A stretch of 64,000 nucleotides of DNA, taken from Amia ocellicauda (Eukaryota > Chordata > Actinopteri > Amiiformes > Amiidae). Below the pieces are notes generated by a model. That model saw only the letters and a program-made list of their open reading frames with translations, ran no database searches and was not told where the DNA came from. The position numbers and the translations under genes were made by a program. The stretch spans positions 1,799,501 to 1,863,500 of the forward strand of contig NC_089856.1 in the NCBI RefSeq assembly GCF_036373705.1, in the 5' to 3' direction. Below are positions 11,397 through 23,591 of this stretch, one piece after another (the first letter of the stretch is position 1; the number at the start of each line of letters is the position of its first letter).

Positions 11397-12530
11397 GTGG
11401 GAGGGGACAAAAGACACACCCACATTTTAATCACCTCATGTTGCACCACCTATTGCTGGAAAACAAAATGAAAGTTGTTCTCTCCACATACAGTTGTGCA
11501 ATTGCATGTCCATGGCTCACCGGAGGCATATGGGCTAGAAAAGCAGAGACTAAACAGATGAGTCTTCAGCCACAATTTAAAGGCTACGACAATCTCTTAC
11601 ATTGGCTGGAAGACAGTTTTCATGTTTTTTGTTTTAGTTAAGATTCTTGCGTTGTGAACTAAGTGAAGTGCAGAAATAGCTCTGTTTGTGCCGCCTGACA
11701 GAATGGCATTACATGAATCCCATCTAGATGTACCAAATGCGTGTATCAACGTAACGTGTGTCATGTAACGAGATGAATTGTGTTAGTTTAGCAATGTTTG
11801 TAAGCTGGAGGAAGACAGATTTCAAAGATTATGGTCACAGATGACTCCTTAGGGGGGGAATTAATGTTATCATTATTCAGTTCTATCAGCCATTTCAAGC
11901 TTGATTGCCACTCCTGTAAACTGATATCAGAGCCCTAACCTCCAAACTTTTGGAGAAAAGGGGAACATTAATACGGCACAAAATTCACTAGCACTTGTAT
12001 CCATCCAATTAAAGTCCCAACAGGCATCCACACAAATATCACAATCAAGAAATCTGGTAACAATTTATAATAAGTGCTGTGATTCCTCATGAAATAATAT
12101 GTCAACACCACAGGATTTAAACATCAATCCATCATGAGTTCTGATGTTGAGCACATGAACCTGCCCTAACCCTAAAACCTAACCCTAAGTTTTTCTTTCA
12201 TTTCTTGTAGTTTGGTTTAGTTTGGTTTTGTTTCCCTTTCGTCTTCTGCACGTCACTATCACAGCTCACAAATTCTTGTACAGCACGGTTCCCTTGGTCT
12301 TCATTCAGTCTACAATTAAAGGGACACCATGTATTCGGTTGGTCCCAGCAACCAGGATAGCCTGATGAGCACAGCTCAGTGGTTAACGGAGCACAGAAGC
12401 AAATGTAAAGAAAAATATAAACAAAACAACCCTAAAACACATTCTTATTAATAGAAATAAATAATCATAACAATATTAGATAAAAACATAAAAACCACAG
12501 TTAAATCATCATCTAAAGGGAGCAAGTGTA
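11397..12530. other. Intergenic DNA upstream of the unknown gene
   Basis: This stretch would hold the promoter of the unknown minus-strand gene. I see no clear TATA box or CpG island. A short telomere-like patch (CCCTAACCCTAAAACCTAAC) is present at about 12166-12190. Confidence 0.35.
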
Positions 12531-12534
12531 ATGA

Positions 12535-12835
12535 AAAAAGAATATGTCCGAGGACTGATCACTGTGGTACTCTGTACTTATCCTTAATTTGAGTGTTTTT
12601 CATTAATCTTTACATATTGGAGTCTGTTTGACAGATTTGATTTAAACCAGGATAGAATATTGTATTTAGACAAGGTTTTCTAAGCGCTGTATCAAGATTT
12701 GGTGGTCAATTGTGTCAAAAGTTGCACTTAAGTCTAGTAAAATAATAAAAGTCGGAGGACTGAAACACTTATTTAATACTTTTAACAGGGCCGTTTCTGT
12801 TCTGTGGCCAGACAGGAAGCCTTATCGTATATAGT
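12535..12835 (-). mobile_element. LINE reverse-transcriptase fragment
   Basis: Read on the minus strand, the frame gives [19 protein letters not shown], then [20 protein letters not shown], then WFKSNLSNRLQYVKINE. These are conserved reverse-transcriptase blocks of fish L2/Rex-type LINEs. Stops and missing parts make it a remnant. It is in the opposite orientation to the larger LINE at 13.4-16.8 kb. Confidence 0.85.
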
Positions 12836-13439
12836 ATTTGTGTATGTTTCCAATTCTATCTGTTTTCTAATGCCAGTGCCTTTGCTAATGAAATGATCCA
12901 GTCGTCTCAGCTGATATTGGGAGCGATGACTTCTGAAGGCTCTACCTGCTGATAAGTGAGTGTCGCTGAAGAAGCCGATGAATATTTGTGTTGTTGACTC
13001 GTTCTCCCCAGCAGACGGACACGGACCCGCAGACGTAACGACCGAGTTCTGCCACGTACCGGTTGTTTACTTTGTTTACTTTATTTAATTGTATTGATAC
13101 TGCTCCTATATCCGAAAGGGCAGCTACTGTTTTTCAGTTACTGTCTTACTTAGCGCAGTTTGAACTACATATATTGACGAAGTTTCTGTAACTGGAAATG
13201 CTGCATTGCATATACTATTGTAAAGAGAGATTGTACAGTGTTGTTGTGCGCTTAGCTCCGCCTTTTGTGCAATCAGAACAGGCAGTTAATAGAGTTCAAC
13301 ATTCCAGACATTCCAAGCACTTAGGTCGGCCGACGCTGTACTAGGGCGTGACATGCAGTCTCTAGACAAAGCAGTGTAATCCAAAGCAATTCAGGTGTGC
13401 TCTCTCCTAATTAGTTATAGGTCGGCTATTTAACAGCCC
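12836..13439. other. Intergenic DNA between LINE remnants
   Basis: No exon is recognised. The right part (about 13260-13440) has an initiator-like GC-rich section that may belong to the 5' region of the L2-like LINE. Confidence 0.3.
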
Positions 13440-16400
13440 CCCAGGTGCTCCGTGCCAGCAGTCAGCACCAGCAGCCTTCAGTGCCCCCCTTCCGAAGGGC
13501 CACGCATACAAAGGGCAGGGACTCTACCTGGGGACTGCAGTGAGGAGAAGACTGTGAGGAGATGATACACATCACCACATCATCATCAGGCAGCCATGAC
13601 TATCGCTCCGATTCCAGTTCTGCTATCTCCTTCCTCTCAGCGTGCACCTGCATGCCATTGCCACCCTAATCCTTCTAACCTCATCTCTCTGCCTCTCCCC
13701 TCCTCCTCCCTCCCCTCTACCTCTGCTCCCCTCTGGAGGCCTGTGGAACTACCACTTTTTGCCACTTTTGCCTCCCACCACTCTCTGGATTTCCTCGCTC
13801 TCACTGAGGCATGGATCTCCCCTGAGAACTCAAGCACCCCTGTCACCCTATCCTCTCTATTTGTCCTGTCCTACTCTCTTCATCTTACTGGGTGGGGAAG
13901 AAGGACAGGGCTCCTGCTTTCCCCTTCTCTCCTCTTATCTGCCCCCCCCTCCTGTATCACGACTAACAGCTTTGAATCTAATGCAGTGGAACTCATCTTT
14001 CCCTCTCACCTCTTTCTTCTCGTTCTCTATTGCCCTCCTGACCCTCCTTCCTGGATGAACTGGACTTCCTTCTCTCCTCTCTCCCCTCACTCTCCTCACC
14101 TACCATCCTCCTGGGAGACTTCAACATCCACCTCTCCAACCCCTCCCACTCTGCCGGATTTCTTCCCCTCCTCCACTCTTTTAACTTCTCTCTCCCCATC
14201 TTCTCCTCCCCCACTCACAGGGCAGGCTACCAGCTAGATCTCATCTTCTCTAGAGGCTGCTCTCGTTCGATGCTCTCCGTGACACCCCTGGATATCTCAG
14301 ACCAACACTTCATCTCTTTCTCCCTTTCTTTTTCCTCCCTCCCCACTCCACCCACTCCCTCTGTCACCTTCCACGATAATCTCCGCCCCCCCCACCCTTG
14401 CCTCCACTGCTCTCACTCTCTTACCTTCCATTGACTGTTTTTCCCATCTGTCTGTCAACTCTGCTTCCTCCTCTTTGTTCTCCTCCCTCACCTCCTCCCT
14501 TGACTCTCTCTGTCCTCTTACATCTCATCCTGTCTGTCCCTCCCCTCCTCATCCTTGAAACTCTTCCATTCTCAGCTCAACCCGATCCAGTCTGTGTGCC
14601 GCTGAACAGAAGTGGAAGAGGTCCAAACTCCCAGCTGCCCTCGAAGTCTACCACTCTCTTCTGTCCACATTCTCCTCCTCACTCACCTCAGCCAAGAAGT
14701 CTTACTTCCAATCACTCTTCAAATCCACTGTCAACAACCCCTGCAAACTCTACACCACCTTCTCCTCCCTCTTCGCCCCCCCTTCCTCCTCCTTCCTCAT
14801 CTCTCTGCTGATGATTTTGCCTCCTTCTTCTCCTCCAATATCACAGACATCCGCAAGCTCTTCAACACCCCCCCCAAGTCTCCCACCGATCAAGCTTCCT
14901 TTTCTTAATTCTCCCCTTCTTCAGACTCTGAAATTTCCTCTCTCCCCCTAGGTCACAAACATGTGCCCTGGACCCTCTCCCCACTCGCCTCCTCCAAGCG
15001 ACTACTCCTGACCTACTCTCCTTCATCTCCTCCCTCCTCAACTCCTCACTCCTCTCTGGCTGTTTGCATTTAAACAAGCTGCTGTCATCCCACTGCTCAA
15101 GAAACCAACTCTTGACGCCACCTCTCCTCAGAACTACCGCCCTGTCTCACTACTCCCCTTCCTCTCAAAGACTCTCAAGCGGGCAGTCCATCATCAGCTC
15201 CCTACATTTATTTCCCATCTCTCACTTCTGGATCCTATGCAATCCGGCTTCCGCACAGCTCACTCCACTGAGACGGCTCTCCTGGCTGTCTCTGCAGCAT
15301 TTGACACCATTGATCACTCCATCCTCCTCTCCTGCTTCGCTGACCTTGGAATCTCTGGGACTGCTCTCACCTGGTTCTCCTCCTACCTAAGCGACTGGAC
15401 CTACCAAGTGACATGGCGAGGCTCCTCATCCACCCCCCAACCTCTCCTCACAGGCGTTCCCCAAGGCTTCGTCCTGGGCCCCCTCCTGTTCTCTCTCTAC
15501 ACTCGCTCCCTGGGCCCCCTCATCGCATCCCATGGATTCTCTAACAATTTTTACACAAATCTTGCCCAGATCTTCCTGTCTTTTCCCTCACCTGATATCC
15601 TCATCCCCTCTCGCATCTCTTCCTGCTTGTCTGCTATCTCCGCCTGGATGCACTCACAAAACCTCAAGCTCAACCTCTCCAAATCTGATCTCCTGTTCTT
15701 CCCCCACTCTTCCTCACCTTCTGCTGATCTCTCCATCTCAATCTCCTTGGAATCTATGACACATTCTCCTTCTTCTTCCGCTAAAAATCTAGGAGTCACC
15801 CTCGATCCTGCGCTCTCCTACACCCAGCACATCACCACGCTGACACGCACCTGAGCAACATACGCCGGATCCGTCCCTTCCTCACCGACTACTCGACTCA
15901 GCTGCTCGTCCAGTCACTGGTCCTCTCCCGCCTGGACTACTGCAACTCCCTCCTGGCCGGCCTGCCTGCGTCCACTACCCGCCGCTCCAGCTCATCCAGA
16001 ACTCTGCGGCTCGTCTGGTGTCTCTCTGCCCCGATTCACACGCTACACCACTGCTCCTCTCCCTCCACTGGCTCCCGATAGCGGCACGCATCCAGTTCAA
16101 GACATTGATCCTCACCTACTGATGTCTCGACCACACTGCACCAAGCTACCTTCAGTCACTCGTCTCTCCATACATCCCCACCAGACCACTGCACTCCTCC
16201 AGTGCCAGAAGACTAACTCTGCCTCCTCTCCACTCTCCTTCCTCCAGAGCCACTCCTTCTCATCCCTGGCCCTTAAATGGTGGAACGACCTTCCCACTGA
16301 AGTCAAAAGTCCTTTACCTCGTTCCGGCGCTTACTCAAGACACATCTTTTCAGACTGTACCTGTAATTTAGTAATTTACTCTCCTGTAAGATTGCACTTA

Positions 16401-16718
16401 TACAAAATAATGTCATACTACTTGCCTTGCTTTACCAGCACTCGTATTGTTATTTTGATGTCCCCTATGCTCCCTTTCTCTTCGCCCTTGACTGTGACCT
16501 AACATCTTGTCTGCACTCAGCTTTTACAATCCAGGATGTAAGACCTCATATATTGTATACACTTGTGTTAATTGGAATTTGTAAAATGTATTATGCTTTG
16601 AACTGCTCTGTATTATGTAAATTGGAATTTGTAATGTTTAATGCCTTGGACTGCACTGTATTGTTGCACTTTGTCTTGCGCTTATTGCGCCCTGGATAAG
16701 GGCGTCTGCTAAGAAATA

Positions 16719-16768
<50 letters not shown>
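13440..16768 (+). mobile_element. L2-like LINE, decayed
   Basis: Non-LTR retrotransposon on the plus strand. Endonuclease pieces are visible (LALTEAWISPENSS near 13800, GDFNIHLSNPSHSAGF near 14120-14160, LDLIFSRGCS near 14240 and DISDQHFISF near 14300). Reverse-transcriptase blocks follow from about 15130 (NYRPVSLLPFLSKTL, QSGFRTAHSTETALL, AAFDTIDHSILL, LTGVPQGFVLGPLLF, LNLSKSDLLFF). The catalytic YADD box region reads FYTNL, so the aspartates are lost. The element ends in a CGCC-CTGGATAAGGGCGTCTGC-TAAG motif and an AAT-repeat tail. Many frameshifts are present. The 5' boundary is approximate. Confidence 0.9.
16720..16768. repeat. (AAT)n tail of the LINE
   Basis: About 16 AAT units follow the LINE 3' end, consistent with the microsatellite tail of this LINE family. 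Confidence 0.93.
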
Positions 16769-16770
<2 letters not shown>

Positions 16771-18501
16771 GTGATAGCAACCCTTGAAAACTGTCCACAA
16801 TGTGGGTGGGATGACGACACACAACCCAACACAACAACTTAAGGAATGTGCTGCTATTGTGGAAGAGTGTGTCTGTGTCTTATTATGCTGGCATGGCTTG
16901 CACGTGCAGCACAAGTCTCATCATGGTGTTTTCTTCGGTGAGAGCGGGGGGTGGTTTGGCGGTGCGCTGCATAATCATGAGGAAGGATTACATCAAGATG
17001 TAGACTGGAATGCAGGTGCGGAATTTATATAAATAAGTCGACTCCTCGAATCCGTGTGCCATAGGTTCCCGCCCCCTTGTGTAGAGAGTCCGTCTCCCCG
17101 CAGTCGCTCCCTGAGGCCCCTCCCCTCTGTGCACACCTGAACATCTACACTTCTCCTAGCTAAGTACAGCACAGTTTATGTCACAATCCAATTTCATTAC
17201 AATTATGACTCCACTAACTTTCAAAGCTTTGACATGTTTTCCAGGGCAGCCCCTGCCATCAATAGTTGGCCAATGGAAACTGTGAGCTGATCGAGGGATC
17301 TGTTCCCTATTTTTCTGGGCCTGGTGAACTGAGTGGACAGTGGTTTTGGGTCATTTAACTATGAATAAGCTGAATTTAAAAATATATATTTGCAGTCCAT
17401 TCCCGGAGGACAAGGGAGTTACTATCACAACCACTAGGGGGCGACAACTCATGACTACGCCACCCCAAGTTAAATGAGCTGGGGGGGCCCAGTATCTCCC
17501 CACACAGGATCCTTTGAACTTGGCACACCAACACAGCAGGCAACAGGTACCTACTGTTAACTGTTTTAATTATTACACAATAAAACTGATAAACTATACA
17601 ATTGAACAGCCCAGGGCCAGAAGTCTGGGCTGTTATTCTATACACAATAGGGGTAACAGGAATATTTCAAATTTCAAAGATGTATCTTTCCCCCTCAGCT
17701 ATAACCCCGTCCAAAGAAGATCCCATGATCTACTGCAGGTGGATGGTCACCCTGGAGAGACACAGAGGAGAAACATATCCACAGTCACTAGATTTCAATT
17801 GTGTAGCTCCAGTTCTAATCACTGGTTTCCTTTTCCACAGGCGCCGCCACTGCCCAGGGCTGTAGGGGAAAACAGGCAAGTACATCAAGTCTCTAGACGG
17901 CCGCTTGCGTTTCCCCAATCCACACCGCAGGTAAGTAAATAATAACACATTAAACAAAGTCCCACACAAGGCTGTGCAACAACCGCAAATTCTCCACTCG
18001 TCTCTCTGCTTCCAACGCCACAACAGGTCAGTACAGGTCAGTAAGCGCACTCCTGTATCGCTTTCTAAATAACGGCCTGTATTTCCAATCACTTGGGTTT
18101 CAATGTCTGTGTAGGGGACCAGTCTTGAATTTCTCAATGAGAAAAGAGCAAAAACCTACTTGTAACTTACTGTAATTTGTAATACAATTTAAGCTGGAAG
18201 TGGACGTGTCTACTACAGCTAAAACGCAAAATTCAGAGTCGCTGTGCTGCAGTTTGTTCTGGCAGACAGGAGAATGTAACGATCCTCAAAAACAGCCAGG
18301 GGAAACTATGCATCAAAGTGGCCCCAGTGCCGCAGTGTTTCTGCTGGCTGTGAGGGTCGGAGCCCCAGCTCTGTCTGGACCGCACCTATGACCTCCCCGC
18401 CCCGCAGCACCCAGCTCCACCCAGCAGAGCAACACTTAGTGTGCAGGCGGCTGCAGACACTCCTGATGTAAAGAAGTCATTCATGTGTTGTTGGTCTGCA
18501 G
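16769..18501. other. DNA upstream of the aquaporin exons
   Basis: I searched this stretch for aquaporin exons 1 and 2 (first NPA box, SGAHLNPAVT-like, and the loop-D region) and found none. The open frame at 17.5-17.9 kb resembles no family known to me. About 40 bp of GC-rich DNA at 17060-17120 looks unremarkable. Confidence 0.35.
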
Positions 18502-18860
18502 ATGCCCTTCACTGGTGCCAGTATGAATCCTGCCAGGTCACTAGGGCCCAGCCTGCTGTTCGGTGAATGGGAACATCACTGGGTATGTAATCACTGTAAT
18601 TTCTGGTTTGTGCCGCCATGTTCCCAGTCATTATTCTGACTAACGGTCAATTTTTTGATGGGACAAAATAAAAAATGTAGACCTGCCTGAGCTCAGTGCC
18701 TGATTCTGTGTCCCCTCCTCTGCAGGTGTACTGGGTGGGACCTGCTATTGGCGCAGTGATTGCATGGTTCTTGTGTGATTTCCTGTCGTGTCCTGACTCC
18801 AAGGTCAACAGGTGGCTCAATGCGCACCCACCCCAGATGGAGAAGCCGGAGGAAAATTAG
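18502..18860 (+). CDS. Classical aquaporin, last two exons (partial)
   Basis: Aquaporins form tetrameric water channels. The first visible exon (18502-18582, 81 bp) encodes FTGASMNPARSLGPSLLFG and ends EWEHHW. It contains the second NPA box and the following arginine of the selectivity filter. The second (18726-18860) encodes transmembrane helix six, VYWVGPAIGAVIAWFL, and a short tail ending PEEN. Flanking CTGCAG acceptors and a GTATGT donor are intact. An 81-bp exon 3 is the size found in classical vertebrate aquaporins. The G-W-E-x-HW and CPD motifs look most like AQP4, but I cannot decide the subtype. Exons 1 and 2 are not visible in about 18 kb upstream; they may be beyond the window or lost. 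Confidence 0.9.
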
Positions 18861-20287
18861 CAGATTGAATGCAGTGTTACAGTAATACCAGAACCAGACC
18901 AATTTGTGATTAAATATGGATTAAATAATTCAAAACATTCCCTATTTACTTCAGCTATACAACATCCCTCCTATTTGGATGTCTTTATATGTAAGACATT
19001 GAGATTGCTGTTAATGTAGTTTTTTTAATAGTACATAGATGTATTACATTTACTGCCGGTATGATTAAAATCCAAATTTAGGGCAGATAGTAGTCATGTA
19101 CTAAGAAATGAATAGCAGATCATTTCCAGATTCCAATATGGGATTATAACTGGCCAAATATTAATATAAATTAATGATGAATTTCGGATCAAAGTTTTTG
19201 AGGGGTGAGCGATCTCTCACATTTGGGTGTTGACTCAGCAGGATCCAAAATATTCAAACAGAAGGATAAATGTTTGCTTTTAGGCAAGAAACATTTTCTT
19301 CATGTATTGACATTACACAGTGTTCAGGATATTGTGAATTTGTTGATGTTCTGTAACATATTTGAAAACTAAATCTAGTTCACGTTGTTTTTTCCTACTG
19401 ACAGGGGTTTTGCCTTTGTCCATGAATTTTCATAAGATTTATTTAAATCCAATTGTGGTAGACATTTCTAACGGTCTTTAATGTGTGACATATTTACATG
19501 CTGATAGAATGGAAATCTGCACTACTTTTAAAATGTCTAACTTTCAAATGTTGGTTAGGAAGGTTAATACCATCAATTGTTACAGAAAATATACGTGCAT
19601 ATTTACTTGAGTGTACTATGGAGTGTTTTTGTGGGGGGGGGGGGGTTTAGGAAAACTGTTAACTGTTTCAATGCAATATTGGAAAGTAGTTTTGAATATG
19701 TATGTTGTCTGTATGTATTTTGGTTGGATTTCTGTGCTATATTTGTTTGCTTTTATTGTCTTTGCCATGTCTGTATTTATTGAGGACTGAATAAATAGTT
19801 TTTCACTGTTTTGAAAAATCCCAAAGAAGTTGGCATGGTATATCTATTGAATACAATCGCAATGTTCAGTGTCAGTTAATGCCAGTAACAGTGACAAATG
19901 TATATCAATTAACCTAATCAGTCCTTATTAAAAATGACATCATGGATATCACTATTTTACTAACAGCATTCATGATTCAGGGATGAGCAGAATTAACAAA
20001 TCTTTATGTTAACTCAAAAGTCTGAAGATTGTATTGCATTTACAATTTACAGTCTTTTCCACTTGTGTTATGAATTGGAGCTACACAAATCTGCTTCCTA
20101 TGTTCCCTTGTGTTTCAAGATACATATGTCCTTATGATTTATCCTTTTCATTTGTATACTGTTTGTATAATAATTATATTGTATAAAAGGAGGAAGGGTA
20201 GTTTACATTTTTTCCTCAATAAAGGGTATTACAATTAGAATTTCAGATATATTTATTTTTATAATTTCAAAACAACTGATTTCATAC
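18861..20287. other. Aquaporin 3' UTR and downstream DNA
   Basis: The AT-rich stretch after the aquaporin stop contains AATAAA signals at about 19789 and 20219, either of which could end its transcript. A run of 13 G lies at 19633-19645. No gene is seen. Confidence 0.4.
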
Positions 20288-20859
20288 TGTCACAGTTCCC
20301 AAGCCCTGATCTTCTATCCTCTAGAGGCTGCCACTGTTCCCCTGCCTTTTTCCTTCTCTTCTCAATGCTTTCAACTGTCACTCTTTCAATCAACATTCTT
20401 CTACTCCATGTGCACGCTTGTTCTTTCCCTCTGCTCCTATTGGCCCTGCACCTCCCATCCTAGTTCCTGTTCCCCTTCTTAAACCTCTTACTGCCCTCTC
20501 TCTGGGCGAAGTGTTGACAGTCTTTCCTGCTTCACCCAGCCTCAGTCCTAGTTTCTTGTGTGGCTGGTTCTCTTGGCTCTCCTGATTCCTCGGTCTTCTC
20601 GCCCCTCTCGCCCCTTGGCCTTCCAGAATTTGTTCTCCTTGCTCTTTTGTGTTCCTTGCTCCTAGGACTCTCAGCTTCCTGGGTCTCCAAGCTTCTTCTC
20701 TCTCTCTCTCTCTCGGTCCTGTCTCTCGTTCAACCTTCTTGTTCTCGACCATTTGCCTGTGACCTCGACGACGTCCTTGCTTAGTCCATTTGCCTTATCT
20801 GCCACCTCTACGTGAACTGCACCTGGGTCCTCCCTTCCCTTGCCAAGCAGGTCGTGACA
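20288..20859. mobile_element. Solo LTR with perfect 5-bp target duplication
   Basis: The 572-bp sequence begins TGTCACAG and ends CGTGACA (TG...CA ends, short inverted repeats). It is flanked on both sides by CATAC (20283-20287 and 20860-20864). No internal retroelement genes are present. This is the expected product of recombination between two LTRs of a Gypsy/ERV-like element. Its CT-rich interior resembles LTR fragments elsewhere in the window. Confidence 0.85.
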
Positions 20860-20864
20860 CATAC

Positions 20865-22154
20865 ATACACATATATATAATGTAATTTTACAGATATTAT
20901 CCATAATTGTTTAAATGTACAGAACCATTTAGCAGAACACTGCCATTCCCCCTGAACTGAATGTGAAACCTTTACAACATTTAATCCGACTACACAAATA
21001 CTGTACTTTTGTAAAGTTACGGTAACGACGTTTAAGTTTAATGGTTAAGTATGTATTTTAAGGTTGCTTTACCATAAAGCAAAGGTAAAATACATACTTA
21101 AACATTACTTTTTCTTTTCCTTTGAAGGGTACTGCCCAGTTTCCCAGTGTCTGTCCAGCTGATGTATTAGTTAATATGGTAAATAATAATAATCCCCAAC
21201 AGAACCAATGAAGTGTTTTGCAAATTTTTAATTGTATCCCATCAAACTGAAATATTTAATCATAAACTCTATAAGAACTATTCACTGTAAAAATAGAGGG
21301 ATTCAAAAATGTTTTTAATATTATATTATATCTGTGATCAGGTCGCCTTTGTTAACAATAGGTCCGGAGCATACTTTCAGATGTAATATCCATGCGCCAC
21401 AAGCGGGATAAATAGTAGATGATTGCTATGGTATTCTCACAGCACACACATATACATACACATACATGTGTGTGTGTGCCACCAAACAATAATGTGTGCA
21501 AACATTACAAACAAATTCAAAACATAAGTAGAATTAACAAAGAACTACTTTCTGCTTCTGACGCACCACACTCCCTGGACGCCATTTTGTGCAGCGAAGA
21601 CGTTGGAGCATCGCAGGTCGCTGTGCACAAAAATAAAGACACAAACTTCAGGTTTGGGATCACTGTTCGTGACACATTTCTGTTTTTAAAGTTTCTTTAG
21701 CATATATTTGGTTTAGAATACATTCTTATTGTCATCATTATTATAATCACGGACTAAATAGAAAAAACAACTCAACCTGGCCATAGGGCAGCAGGTGTGT
21801 TTTTTAATTTTTTAAATAGACTAATAGTTCTTAACAGGACTTGAGGAAATACCATTGTGAGTTTTGCAATGCGTGTCTGTGAGTTGAGTATAAGTTGTTT
21901 TTCTGTAGTTGTAGACCTAACGGTGGGCCTGCAGACACTCGCCCAGCTCGTAGGAAAACAGGAGGCAAGGGACCCTCAGCCCCATCATTGTGCCCGACTG
22001 TCCAAATCACACCCCGCCACGCATCCGAGGCAATGAGCCCCACAGTGTGCCGGTACCACCCTCTATACCTGGGATCACACCTCCTTCCTTGACCCCCACA
22101 CAGTGCTATAGCTCAGCGCAGCAACAGACACACACACTGGGAATTCTATATATG
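20865..22154. other. Intergenic DNA, nothing recognised
   Basis: The stretch is AT-rich. Short palindromic AC/TG repeats lie at about 21435-21480. Open frames here do not resemble known proteins. Confidence 0.4.
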
Positions 22155-22470
22155 CAGGGGTGGGCAAAGATACATCAAAATGTATTTTAAAATAAGATAC
22201 CAAATACCTTAATTTTACGTGCATCAAAATAAACTACAAAATACAGCAGCCACACCATGTATCAAAATAAACTACTGTATTTTTGTATTTTAAAAATACT
22301 AAAAATACTTTACAAGGGAGCATGAAATCACTTTGACAACTGATGGCATCTTTATTTAGCAACTACTTTAATGAATCATTTGATTGTTAATCATAAATAT
22401 AATAAATTGTGTGTCAGGCAGTCATTTATGCAATGGTTGCAAAATCATGATCCTACTAAACAGCTACTTC
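22155..22470. mobile_element. hAT-like element, truncated copy
   Basis: It starts CAGGGGTGGGCAAAGATACA and for about 170 bp closely matches the element starting at 26278. A second shared block (AAATATAATAAATTGTGTGT) begins near 22395 and matches 26673. The right end is missing. The long A/T-rich inverted terminal repeat is visible only on the left. Confidence 0.75.
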
Positions 22471-23199
22471 AATTAGGGTACAATAATTTAGCATTCAATT
22501 ATTTATTTATCAATCATTGGACACCTATTTGGAGGTTGAAAACAAACATTTTAGCACTTTGTCAACAATTATTAAATGATCGATATGTTTTGAATTTAAA
22601 TGTAGCCAGAAACGTAATCAGATAGTAGCAACAGAGCTTGCCAAGGAGTATTGGATGGGCTGACAACCTGCTCTTTAATGGCGTTGCAGCACAACGTTGT
22701 TAATGACAATAAGGCACACGTGTGTGCATTTAACAAGTTACACCATATCGTGGCATTATAATGTAATATTGTACAACACTGAAACGCTTTTATGTTTTTC
22801 ATGCACAACCAATGAAAATGTAACATAGGCTGAAAGTAGCAAGCTAACGTTAAGTGTGAGAGCTGCTATTTGGGCCTAAAATGAGGCCGGTACCCTGTTG
22901 TTGTAATACAGTGGGTTATAGTGAATAGTCTCTCCTCTCTGCACTGTAATGGAGGATAACGATTGAGCATGACTTGGAACTTAAGCTGATTCATTCCTGT
23001 ATCTCCATCAACTGAAAATGTGGATGTTGAAGAAACAATTCACAATAAAAAAGGGAACATTGAAAATGATGAATATTGCCCAATCAGTTAAAATCAGTTT
23101 AGTTGTAATATGCCATATAGATGAAGATAGGAAATGTTCCAAATCCTGCATTACGATTGGCCAGAGCGAAATAGAGTGACATCACTGCCTTACTGTAAC
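22471..23199. other. Intergenic DNA upstream of the 23.2-kb ORF
   Basis: No exon is recognised. An inverted CCAAT box (GATTGGCC) lies at 23156-23163, about 40 bp upstream of the ATG at 23200, and could belong to a promoter for that ORF. Confidence 0.3.
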
Positions 23200-23577
23200 A
23201 TGGCTCATTGTGACACATGCGGTATCCATGACAACAACTTTAGAATGCTTCACATGTATTCTAATGGTCAACCAGTCAATAGAGAGAGACACACCTTCTC
23301 ATTGTTAACCAGACCATACAGAGAACCTAAAGAGAGCGCCAAGATGTGTAGAGTTTTTGTAACACACAAAGTTAAAGACTTTTTTGGCCAATTCCAAAAA
23401 AGCCTGGCCCACATGCCTACAGGAGTACCCATGGAGATCGATGAAATGGAGGAAGAACCCATGGAGATTGATTTTAAATTTCCAGTAGATGTGGAAATGT
23501 TGACTGTGGCTCCCCTGGCTATTCCACTCAAGTACAAGCCCAGGAGAAGATGGAGCCACAGAATGCACCCATACTGA
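23200..23577 (+). CDS. Single-exon ORF of unknown family (125 residues)
   Basis: I do not recognise this protein. The chosen start (MAHCDTCGIHDNNF) is the ATG after a CCAAT-like box; the frame is open upstream to 23134. The N-terminus has a C-x-x-C-x-x-H arrangement. The middle reads SLLTRPYREPKESAKM, and VPMEIDEMEEEPMEIDF contains two copies of PMEID. The C-terminus is basic (KPRRRWSHRMHPY). There is no signal peptide or membrane segment. No intron signs are evident, so it could be a retrocopy or part of a decayed element. The codon pattern and the regular charge segmentation look protein-like, but expression is unproven. Confidence 0.45.
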   Translation: MAHCDTCGIHDNNFRMLHMYSNGQPVNRERHTFSLLTRPYREPKESAKMCRVFVTHKVKDFFGQFQKSLAHMPTGVPMEIDEMEEEPMEIDFKFPVDVEMLTVAPLAIPLKYKPRRRWSHRMHPY

Positions 23578-23591
23578 CACCGTTAACTGGG

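Noticed and set aside
11198..11641. Plus-strand open frame over the first exon of the unknown gene
   Set aside because: Its codons look AT-random, and the minus strand gives a spliced, in-phase explanation for part of the same DNA.
13596..14237. Long Ser/Pro/Leu-rich open frame
   Set aside because: It crosses the frameshifted endonuclease part of the L2-like LINE and is not an independent gene.
17514..17942. Open frame of 142 codons upstream of the aquaporin exons
   Set aside because: It contains no aquaporin motif, no repeated or charged pattern and no suitable splice context; chance is likely.
18200..18391. Possible aquaporin exon (FLLAVRVGAPALSGPHL)
   Set aside because: It vaguely recalls the segment before the first NPA box but lacks NPA and reaches a stop; similarity is too weak.
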